Shown in pieces: positions 1-5,103 of a DNA stretch of 7,237 nt (positions are counted from its first letter, which is position 1; each line of letters opens with the position of its first letter). Source of the stretch: Bacillota bacterium (GTDB taxonomy: Bacteria; Bacillota; Clostridia; Lachnospirales; Lachnospiraceae); assembly GCA_023421505.1 (NCBI GenBank), contig JAEZTJ010000015.1, positions 1-7,237 on the forward strand. The letters run 5' to 3'. The translations under genes and the position numbers were made by a program. Under the pieces are notes generated by a model. It did no database searches and was not told the origin of the DNA. It saw only the letters and a list, made by a program, of their open reading frames with translations.

Positions 1-1
1 G

Positions 2-103
2 CCTCCTAAATAGAGTAAAATGCTTGCATTCTCGCAAAGGGATTGGAGTAAAATGCTCGCATTTCCTGATAACAATTATAATGATAAATAACATGGATTG
101 AAA
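2..103 (-). promoter_or_regulatory. Promoter and RBS of a gene leaving the window leftwards
   Basis: Reading the minus strand, a perfect TATAAT box (75-80) lies 17 bp after a weak TTTCAA -35 (98-103). A strong AGGAGG Shine-Dalgarno sequence sits at 2-7, so a start codon is expected just outside the left edge. Two palindromic repeats lie between promoter and RBS. The downstream gene cannot be seen: it could be a transposase gene of the element that cut the ABC exporter, or a regulator binding the repeats. Box and RBS are seen; the gene is inferred. Confidence 0.5.
13..63. repeat. Two 18-bp direct repeats, each with an inner palindrome
   Basis: The sequence GAGTAAAATGCTTGCATT (13-30) recurs as GAGTAAAATGCTCGCATT (46-63), 17 of 18 bases identical, at 33-bp spacing (about three helical turns). 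Each copy contains an inverted repeat around AATGC/GCATT; in the second it extends to AAATGC-TC-GCATTT (51-64). Same-face spacing and inner symmetry suggest two binding sites for one protein, either operators of the gene to the left or transposase sites at an element end. Confidence 0.7.
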
Positions 104-107
104 TCCA
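94..107. repeat. Short inverted repeat near the ABC gene breakpoint
   Basis: TGGATT (94-99) and AATCCA (102-107) form a small perfect inverted repeat about 17 bp from the point where ABC coding similarity ends. Such small hairpins occur near the ends of some insertion sequences, but nothing else identifies an element boundary here. It overlaps the weak -35 of the leftward promoter. Confidence 0.3.
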
Positions 108-123
108 CCCTTAAATTAGGCGC

Positions 124-1299
124 TTACTCATAAAATCGTGGAATCAGTGAACATAGAGTTGTTTTTCCTATACCGGAAGTTCCTACAATAGCAATATATT
201 CCCCTGATTTAACCTCAAGGTTAATATTTACTAGTACATTATCTTGATTATTCTTATACTTGAAGGATACATTTCTAAATTCTACATCTCCCTTAACACT
301 CATTAATACATTGGAGTCTGCTGTGTCCTTAATATCAGGCTCTATCTCCATAATCTCCATATATCTGTTGAAGCAAGTGATTCCTTCCTTGAATTGTTTA
401 ACCACATGATTTAGGCTTTGAAGCGGTTCAATAATATTACCGGTATATAGCAGAAACGTCAATAAATCAGAAAGATCTAAGGATTCCTTCATTATACCAG
501 CTACACCTATTATGATTATAGTGGCTGTTATCAGTTGTACAAAAGCATTCATTCCATTATATAAGTAAGCTTCATTTCTGTAGATGCTTTTCCTGCTTTC
601 AAGAAATCGATTATTTTCTTTGGTAAATTTAATTTGCTCATATTTCTCATTAGCAAAAGATTTTACAACTCGTATACCGTTTAAATTATCTTCTACCTGT
701 GCATTAACATCGCCTATTCTATCCAAGTTAACATTATATACCTTACGTAGTTTTTTATTAAAATACATAGAGAAAAAGAACATAACCGGTAAAAACAGAA
801 AGACAGCCAGGGTCAGTTTTACATTAATACTTATCAATATCACAAAAGTTCCGATAAACTTCACCAGGTTAATAACATAATCTTCAGGACCATGATGATA
901 CAATTCTGCCAACGATAACAGATCATTCGTAATCCTGGTCATCAGCTTGCCTGTCCTTTGTTCATCATAAAAGCTAAAAGACAGCTTTTGATAGTGATCA
1001 AATAACTCATTTCGCATATCTCGTTCCATCATGGCGCCCATTACATGACCTTTGTAGTCAACGAAATAGTTGCTGATCAGATGTATTACAATCAACCCTA
1101 ACATGAATAAACTTATTATTATAAGCTCATGGTATAGCTGATTACTATTACCCTGCAGGATATTTTTAGTAACATATCTGGTGAGTAAAGGCAATACCAG
1201 CTTAACCCCCGCTGCAATAAAGGAACAAAACATTACCGCAAGAAATAAACCCAAATAAGGTTTATAATAACTCAAGAACTTCTTTAATCTAAATTTCAT
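124..1299 (-). pseudogene. Truncated ABC exporter half-transporter, cut after Walker A
   Basis: This is the front part of an MsbA/LmrA-type fused membrane-ATPase exporter, which would pump lipids, drugs or peptides across the membrane as a dimer. The ABC membrane domain fills roughly residues 1-310, with hydrophobic segments near 15-40, 58-80, 140-180 and 248-275. The nucleotide-binding domain starts near 335 and reaches Walker A (GTSGIGKTT, about 373-381), ending at RFYE then TAA. Intact relatives have about 570-600 residues, so Q-loop, LSGGQ signature, Walker B and H-loop are all missing and the product cannot hydrolyse ATP. None of the three minus-strand frames of 1-123 continues the domain, so this is a break and not a frameshift. 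The ATG is preceded by GGAGG (1308-1312). Such exporters often come as a pair with a MarR-type regulator; neither a partner nor a regulator is seen. Family assignment is firm; substrate is unknown. Confidence 0.88.
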
Positions 1300-1307
1300 C
1301 TAATAAT

Positions 1308-1380
1308 CCTCCGTTTTAAGGAGGGTTAATACATGACAAGAAATTGATTTATCAATTCAACTTGTAAATCTTAGCCCTCC
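1308..1380 (-). promoter_or_regulatory. Possible translational attenuator of the ABC exporter
   Basis: In the minus-strand RNA, GGAGGGCUAA (1380-1371) can pair with UUAACCCUCC (1329-1320), ten pairs with one G-U. Inside are further stems ACAAG/CUUGU (1365-1361 with 1340-1336) and AAUUGA/UCAAUU. Alternatively, CCUCC (1324-1320) can pair with the exporter's own Shine-Dalgarno GGAGG (1312-1308) across a 7-base loop. The two folds share CCUCC and exclude each other. The first leaves the RBS open, the second hides it. The upstream arm lies inside a 21-codon ORF, so a translating ribosome could choose the fold. No U-run follows, so it is not an intrinsic terminator. Pairings are seen; the regulatory role is inferred. 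Confidence 0.5.
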
Positions 1381-1417
1381 ATTCATGATTGCCTTGAATC
1401 TCAAAATATCTTTTCAT
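1352..1417 (-). CDS. Putative 21-residue leader peptide of the ABC exporter
   Basis: ATG at 1417-1415 opens a 21-codon ORF beginning MKRYFEIQGNHEWR and ending KIYKLN, stop TGA at 1354-1352. An upstream AAAGGGTG gives a moderate ribosome binding site about seven bases from the ATG. It lies between the promoter (start near 1482) and the exporter, 52 bases before its ATG, and its last third overlaps the 5' arm of the hairpin that competes for the exporter RBS. That layout matches leader ORFs in ribosome-sensing attenuators of antibiotic-resistance genes. I do not recognise the peptide. A chance ORF or the remnant of a lost regulator gene remains possible. Confidence 0.45.
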   Translation of the reverse strand: MKRYFEIQGNHEWRAKIYKLN

Positions 1418-1457
1418 TAACAACACCCTTTCTTGTATGTATTTTTGTTTGTTTACA

Positions 1458-1496
1458 ATAACTAATTAAGCATTAGTTATACTTAATTAGTATAAC
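1458..1496. promoter_or_regulatory. Overlapping palindromic operators over the -10 box and start site
   Basis: Two perfect inverted repeats with 5-bp spacers overlap. One has half-sites GTTATACT and AGTATAAC (1476-1483, 1489-1496); the other ATAACTAAT and ATTAGTTAT (1458-1466, 1472-1480). A third pairing, ACTAATTAAG/CTTAATTAGT (1461-1470, 1482-1491), links them. Centres lie 17 bp apart. AT-rich palindromes of this size over a -10 box are typical of MarR- or TetR-family repressors of exporter operons. No such regulator is encoded in the window. Confidence 0.65.
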
Positions 1497-1517
1497 ATAA
1501 TGGATTTCTGGGTTCAA
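1489..1517 (-). promoter_or_regulatory. Promoter of the leader ORF and ABC exporter
   Basis: On the minus strand TTGAAC (1517-1512) and TATACT (1494-1489) are separated by 17 bp, with TG one base upstream of the -10 box (extended -10). Transcription should begin near 1482, giving about 65 nt before the leader ORF. It is the best sigma-A promoter in the window, and its -10 box lies wholly inside a palindrome, which predicts repression. Confidence 0.7.
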
Positions 1518-1536
1518 TGAGTACTAACTATTAATT

Positions 1537-1565
1537 ATTTGCTAACTGGCTAACTGATTTGCTAA
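1537..1565. repeat. Tandem GCTAACTG repeats upstream of the exporter promoter
   Basis: GCTAACTG occurs twice back to back (1541-1548, 1549-1556), flanked on each side by ATTTGCTAA (1537-1545 and 1557-1565). The block lies about 20-50 bp upstream of the -35 box, where an activator would bind. It could also be simple replication slippage. Confidence 0.5.
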
Positions 1566-1597
1566 AAACTCAACCACCAAATGCCACAATCCGTTTA

Positions 1598-1611
1598 TTG
1601 TTCATGAACAA
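1598..1611. repeat. Perfect 14-bp palindrome downstream of the small-gene array
   Basis: TTGTTCATGAACAA is a perfect palindrome flanked by a T-rich side and an A-run. It lies about 60 bases past the stop of the last small gene, on the route to the ABC promoter. It could be a weak terminator or a binding site; the stem is AT-rich. The remaining bases between 1566 and 1668 show nothing else I can support. Confidence 0.35.
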
Positions 1612-1668
1612 AAAAGTTGGTACAAAAAATTCATAAAAGCATAAATATTCAATATATCACAATAAAGC

Positions 1669-1866
1669 TTAATGTAATTTATTCCAATAGCTTTGACTTA
1701 TATTGTTTAGCTCATCATGAGTCATCTCGTGACCGTTTTCATCAAATATCATTATATCGTTAGCTTTAAGAACTAAATCCCCTCCACAATTACCACCACT
1801 TGTATAGCATCCGATAACTATTTTGTTATCAATTACTTTTGCAAATATTTCTGTATTGTCAATCAT
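1669..1866 (-). CDS. Small hypothetical protein, last gene of the immunity-like array
   Basis: A 65-residue protein with no family I recognise. I start it at ATG 1866-1864 because AAGGAG stands six bases upstream; an earlier in-frame GTG at 1890 lies upstream of that site and has no RBS. The product is acidic and looks globular, mostly beta in its first half, with the segment TSGGNCGGDLVL near residues 24-35 followed by a Met/Asp/Glu-rich tail. There is no signal peptide or membrane segment, so it should be cytoplasmic. It follows the DUF7660 remnant by 45 bases on the same strand. Size and position fit an immunity-type protein, but that is inference from context only. Confidence 0.7.
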   Translation of the reverse strand: MIDNTEIFAKVIDNKIVIGCYTSGGNCGGDLVLKANDIMIFDENGHEMTHDELNNISQSYWNKLH

Positions 1867-1911
1867 TGAACTCTCCTTTGAATAATTCACCTTTTGAGTA
1901 AATAAAATTAT

Positions 1912-2162
1912 TCATATATCTTTGATACATATGATATATTTGCCAGCACCTGCCAAAACATTCATATCAGAAATGCGAATGCCTGTGTTCTGTTCCCATT
2001 CATCCATATCTTCTAACCACGATTGCATAGCGACCAAATAATCTTCCAGATTGAGATTTTCCCATGAATCTGCATTATTTTAAAATCATTGATTAATTCA
2101 CTAATGAATTATATAAATTCGTCTTTGCTATTTACCTTAGTAACAATTTCGTTTAAATTCAA
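1912..2162 (-). pseudogene. DUF7660-family gene broken by a nonsense codon and a frameshift
   Basis: Reading across two lesions gives an 83-residue product of the DUF7660 type: NLNEIVTKVNSKDEFI, stop, FISELINDFK, shift, NADSWENLNLEDYL, then WLEDMDEWEQN and a C-terminal tail. The family pattern of FI..LI.DFK, W.N..LE.YL and SW.EDMD is clear. The TAA at 2111-2109 is codon 18. The frameshift lies just after 2079 in an A-run, where one more A restores FKNNADSW. With that base the gene is exactly 84 codons. The start is TTG with GAGGTG seven bases upstream, in place of the usual ATG. DUF7660 has no known activity; members are small cytoplasmic proteins often found beside immunity-type genes. Two independent lesions argue against sequencing error. 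Confidence 0.78.
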
Positions 2163-2230
2163 TTATTTCACCTCTTACTTTTTAATTTATTCGTATATCA
2201 TTAGATATATCAATAATGCCTTTATTCTAC

Positions 2231-2482
2231 TTATACCCAATTAAATTCATCTTTAAAATCATTATAGCAATCTTCACATATCCAGTTTGATTGTTTTTCA
2301 TCTGTAGTGCAATACCCACTATGAGCATCCCCATCTAATTGACTTATTTTTTGAGTGCAAAAACAACAGTGTTCATGTTCCCAGGTATCGGAATATGGCT
2401 CATATCGAGAAATATATTGTAGTTGTACTCCCAATAAGTATTTTTCTTGTCCTATTCTTCTCCAATCGTCTTTTGAAACCAT
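2231..2482 (-). CDS. Small CxxC/CxxC protein beginning MVSKDDWRRIGQEKYL
   Basis: An 83-residue intact protein of a type often left as hypothetical in Firmicutes. The start at 2482 is chosen because GAGGT stands seven bases before this ATG; twelve further in-frame codons upstream lack an RBS and run into the preceding gene. The N-terminus SKDDWRRIGQEKYLLGVQL is helical and charged. A CFC pair near residues 40-42 (HEHCCFC) and the late CEDC (about 70-73) could bind one zinc ion, with Cys or His between them contributing. A WICEDCYNDFKDEFNW tail closes the protein. It begins only 20 bases after the stop of the upstream interrupted gene, so the two were probably cotranscribed. Function is unknown; an immunity-like role is inferred from neighbours. 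Confidence 0.8.
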   Translation of the reverse strand: MVSKDDWRRIGQEKYLLGVQLQYISRYEPYSDTWEHEHCCFCTQKISQLDGDAHSGYCTTDEKQSNWICEDCYNDFKDEFNWV

Positions 2483-2502
2483 AGCATTTACCTCACAAAC
2501 TG

Positions 2503-2964
2503 TTATACTTTTAAACAAATTCTACGTTTACCGTCATCTTCATGCGTAATTATGTATGTCCATAAAAAATCATTATCAAAAACATAAATATCTTCTGGGA
2601 AATAATCTAAACCTTCAATTAAATATTTCGTTTCTATTCTCACAACGCTGTCTTTACCAAATTTTCAATAATCATTTATAAAAATTCTATTGCTTGAATG
2701 GATATCCCACAAAACTAATACAGATTTCTTATTTGTGAGTTCATTTATTAATGATTGAAAAGTAATTCTTTGATATTTCTTAACATAGTCCCATAAGTAT
2801 CCCATATAACAATTTACATCAGGAAACAATTTTCTTTCAGATATATTATTTTTATAGCCTTCCTTGCTTGTATCAATAAAATTTTCGATATACAATTCTC
2901 TTAATATGTTAGCTTCATCTAAAGGGAGAACTTCCACTTTCTCTTTAAAATCTTTTAATAACAT
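2503..2964 (-). pseudogene. 153-codon gene interrupted by one in-frame TGA (DUF4275-like tail)
   Basis: ATG at 2964-2962, preceded by TGGAG about seven bases upstream, opens a frame reading MLLKDFKEKVEVLPLDEANI and onward. It stops at TGA 2667-2665 (codon 100, after RIFINDY). The same frame then continues open for 53 more codons to TAA at 2503, reading KFGKDSVVRIETKYLIEG and ending with IYVFDNDFLWTYIITHEDDG. This tail resembles the C-terminal pattern of DUF4275-type proteins (YIVD..FTWTYV.THE), a tentative link. A TGG to TGA change would explain the lesion. No rearrangement is needed, and the next gene follows 20 bases after the second stop. The frame is also open further upstream, but that part overlaps the previous gene and has no RBS. 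Confidence 0.7.
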
Positions 2965-3025
2965 TATGCGCTCCAGGCAACAATATTGTTTATTTTCTTG
3001 TAATCGTATAAAAAGATAACAGAAT

Positions 3026-3441
3026 TTACTTTTTACATTCTTCACATTCAAAATGGGGCCAAGAATTATATAATTTCTTTCCGCATTTATCACAATGCCT
3101 TTGGCCTTTATGCCAGTATCCATACTCATGAAAAAGTTGAATACTTTTCGCCCAAAAATCATATTCTTCTCCAGAATATATTGTATCACCAGCTTGGCTA
3201 ATAGGAGCTTCTGGCTCATTTCCTGTTAAAAGTCCCTTTATACAATATTCAGTTCCAATTGACATGCTCTTAATTTCTGTAACAGTGAAATAAAACTTTC
3301 CTTTCTCTGAGGACAAAAACCCATAATCCTTCCATGAAATGTATGTGGATTCCCTAAGATAAAATGTTTCCCCGAGCAATCCTCATCTTTTTAAAAAAAC
3401 CATAACTTTTCATCAATATCAACATCCAAATTATCTATCAT
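3026..3441 (-). pseudogene. Broken zinc-ribbon protein gene, about 138 codons
   Basis: ATG at 3441-3439 with GGGAG five to six bases upstream begins MIDNLDVDIDEKLWFF, then meets TAA at 3393-3391 (codon 17). The same frame continues KDEDCSG. At the G-run 3373-3370 one missing base shifts into the frame ETFYLRESTYISWKDYGFLS, which runs to TAA at 3026. Restoring that base makes the gene exactly 139 codons. The C-terminus carries CDKCGKK and CEEC, a likely zinc ribbon, after a segment with EEYDFWAKSIQLF. Read alone, the long 3' frame has only a TTG start with the RBS two bases away, so I treat it as part of a broken gene. The family is unknown to me. Nonsense plus frameshift makes sequencing error unlikely. 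Confidence 0.65.
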
Positions 3442-3517
3442 ATCATCTCCCACAGATATTAGAAATTCAAGCAAGAAATCATAAGCTTAAAATTCCGTTA
3501 ATCACTATATATTATCG

Positions 3518-3703
3518 TTACTTAATTGTCTGCTTCATATTAATTCCTGATGCATCCAATGCTTTACACAAATAACCCACAATATACCTTCTATCCGTTT
3601 TTTCCTCTAAATCAGAATTATCCACTAAATTACTCACTGCAGTTTCTATTACATTCCATATTTTTGTATCTTTATACTCTTCATAAGGAAATTCACTTTT
3701 CAT
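3518..3703 (-). CDS. Small hypothetical protein MKSEFPYEEYKDTKIW
   Basis: A 61-residue protein. The start is ATG 3703-3701 because CGAGGT stands about seven bases before it; an earlier in-frame TTG at 3721 is upstream of that RBS. The sequence is soluble and mostly helical, with the central pattern WNVIETAVSNLVDNSDLEEKT and the motif YIVGYLCKAL. I have the impression of a recurrent, unnamed Firmicute family of this layout (FPYE.YK.T..W....A...LV....YVVGY.C), but cannot name a domain. It starts 21 bases after the restored stop of the SUKH gene, so the two were probably one transcript. It is intact while both neighbours are broken. Function unknown. Confidence 0.75.
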   Translation of the reverse strand: MKSEFPYEEYKDTKIWNVIETAVSNLVDNSDLEEKTDRRYIVGYLCKALDASGINMKQTIK

Positions 3704-3724
3704 ATATGAACCTCGTTTCAATCG

Positions 3725-4290
3725 TTAATTATAATAACAGAATTGACTCCAAAAAGGTATTAATGCAATTTCCTCTTTATCTATTGCTTCGTTAATAAAA
3801 TCCCACTTCAAAAAATCAAATTCAATCCGAAAATAGTTTTCTAAATCAATTCCATAGTATATGACATCCGTCTTATGGGTGGATTATCGACTCCATTTAC
3901 TACAGGAATATATCTATGTCCATATATCGGTATCAACTTAGGGACTTTTTGCATTTCATTTATACATTTTTGTTTTGTCTCTGACAATTCAGTAGGTTTT
4001 TCACCCCAACTGCTATCCCAAAAAACATTTTCTTCTATATCAAAAAGAACACCTTCTAATGGCCGATTTAACATATCCTGTATATTATTAATATTTGATT
4101 CATTAAAATCTCTCCAATTATAAAATGACTTTGAAACAGGTAAAGCTATTTGATACATCTCTCGTAATGACTTAGGAAAATAAATGTCATAAGTTTTTTC
4201 AATCTTTACTATTTCTTCATCAGTGAGGCCTTTATCAAATTTTATATGTTTTAATTTTAAATCATTAATCAATTTTTCATATTTATTCAC
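3725..4290 (-). pseudogene. SUKH (SMI1/KNR4) family immunity-type gene with a frameshift
   Basis: Residues 1-139 from a GTG start (4290-4288; AGAGGA about eight bases upstream) show typical SUKH features: an N-terminal helix with DEEIVKIEKTYDIYFPKSLREMY (about 24-46) and LIPIYGHRYIPV (119-130) leading to NGVDNPPI. The frame then runs into RRMSYTMELI and stops at 3841. In another frame the expected continuation appears directly: TDVIYYGIDLENYFRIEF and on to TAA at 3725, 48 more residues. The junction is 3873/3874; the usual Q before TDVIYYG suggests about 10 bases were lost, which also fits the reading frame. The restored length of about 190 residues is normal. SUKH proteins are known to neutralise polymorphic toxins by binding them in the cytoplasm. 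This copy has lost its conserved C-terminal strand region and is probably inactive. Confidence 0.85.
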
Positions 4291-4486
4291 TTTATCATCC
4301 TCTTAAGATTAGTAATCTCCATTTGATAAACCAAAACAATATATAACGCTATTAAACATTAACTTATTGCCTGCTAATATAAACTTCTTCAACACCAATG
4401 TATTCATCGGCAATTCTCCACTTCATTTTTTTGTTTTATGCATGTATAGTAATCCTGTTTTAATGAATAAGTAGACAGTAATGATT
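4291..4486 (-). other. Intergenic spacer with two tiny ORFs, possibly a gene remnant
   Basis: This 196-base gap holds two overlapping short minus-strand frames. One (4426-4364) reads MKWRIADEYIGVEEVYISRQ and looks like a protein fragment. The other (4407-4309) has 32 codons beginning MNTLVLKKFILAG with GGAG about eight bases upstream. Neither is recognisable; one may be the scar of a deleted array gene. No terminator or clear promoter is seen. Confidence 0.3.
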
Positions 4487-4756
4487 TTACTGTTCATCCT
4501 GTATTTTTGTACAGACTTCGCATCTACCTAATTCGTCCAATGGCAATGGCTTTAGTATTTTTATTAATTCATTATATATAGCACTTTTTTCTGAGTGGAC
4601 ATCGGGAGTTCTATTATAAAAATTCGCTTCTAAAATTACCGGACTGTAACCTTGGCGTCCACATATATTGCAGACGTTAATATATTTTTTAGATGGAGGA
4701 TTCCATTTGTCAAGATATAATGAGTTCCCTCGCTTATTTAGTTTACTATGTGACAT
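4487..4756 (-). CDS. Small zinc-ribbon protein, first gene of the array
   Basis: An 89-residue intact protein. The ATG at 4756-4754 follows a perfect AGGAGG by seven bases; eleven further in-frame codons upstream overlap that RBS and are not coding. Residues 1-30 are basic (SKLNKRGNSLYLDKWNPPSK), followed by CNICGRQGYSPVI (about 29-41) and, near the end, LPLDELGRCEVC. The two CxxC pairs about 50 residues apart should hold one zinc ion. I recognise the overall layout as a recurrent hypothetical protein of Firmicutes without a named function. It is the most upstream of the eight small genes and has the strongest RBS of the set. No good promoter is evident just upstream: TTTACA and TATATT are 19 bp apart and too close to the RBS. 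Confidence 0.78.
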   Translation of the reverse strand: MSHSKLNKRGNSLYLDKWNPPSKKYINVCNICGRQGYSPVILEANFYNRTPDVHSEKSAIYNELIKILKPLPLDELGRCEVCTKIQDEQ

Positions 4757-5103
4757 AAACAAACCTCCTAATATAACAATTTCCAGCACTCACTTGTAAA
4801 CATGACAGTAACAATTATTAAAATAAGAAATCAGAACTGCAAATGATGTTATTGAAATGTCCTATATTCAACGTTCAGAGCGTTATCCAACAGCAAACCT
4901 GTTTTTATTGCGTTCTAGCTTTGGCTACGTTGAACCATCTAGGATAGAATTTTCCTCAAATAATAATGCTCGAACCAATGTCGATAAAATCAATGATTTG
5001 GACAGCAAACTAGGGTTGGGTAGAAAGTAATCTATACTATGATTAATACTATTGAAGGAGGGGTTTTTCTTCCCCCCTTCCAACTCGTAATTGGGGACAA
5101 TTG
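4757..5103. other. Intergenic region without a convincing gene
   Basis: Between the zinc-ribbon gene and the kinase I find no gene I can defend. A plus-strand frame of 57 codons (4857-5030, beginning MSYIQRSERYPTANLF) has no RBS. A minus-strand frame over 4925-5143 overlaps the kinase end and looks like random sequence. TTCAACGT (4867-4874) and ACGTTGAA (4927-4934) form an inverted repeat 52 bp apart. The stretch may be debris of a lost gene or element. Confidence 0.5.
5054..5080 (-). terminator. GC-rich hairpin downstream of the kinase gene
   Basis: GAAGGAGGGG (5054-5063) pairs with CCCCCCTTC (5072-5080), nine pairs with one bulged base around an 8-base loop. It is a conspicuous GC-rich stem in AT-rich DNA, 23 bases after the kinase stop. 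Neither side has a proper U-run, so termination would be weak or need another factor; it may also protect the mRNA 3' end. Confidence 0.45.

Noticed and set aside
584..880. Plus-strand frame inside the ABC exporter
   Set aside because: It is antisense to the conserved membrane domain, with no RBS or recognisable product. The same applies to other plus-strand frames at 2355, 3550, 3875, 5332, 5732 and 6039.
1320..1380. Intrinsic terminator before the ABC exporter
   Set aside because: The long stem is followed by UUAAAAC and not by a U-run, and it lies inside the leader of the gene it would precede.
2665..2667. TGA as a recoded tryptophan or selenocysteine codon
   Set aside because: Other genes here use TGA as an ordinary stop (the HAD gene, for example), no selenocysteine insertion hairpin is evident, and neighbours carry clear nonsense and frameshift lesions.
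2965..3219. N-terminal extension of the TGA-interrupted gene to 3219
   Set aside because: It overlaps the upstream zinc-ribbon gene in another frame; the ATG at 2964 has a proper RBS.
3026..3379. Intact 117-residue gene starting at TTG 3379
   Set aside because: The only RBS-like GAGG is two bases from the TTG, whereas an ATG at 3441 with a good RBS leads into the same protein through one stop and one shift.
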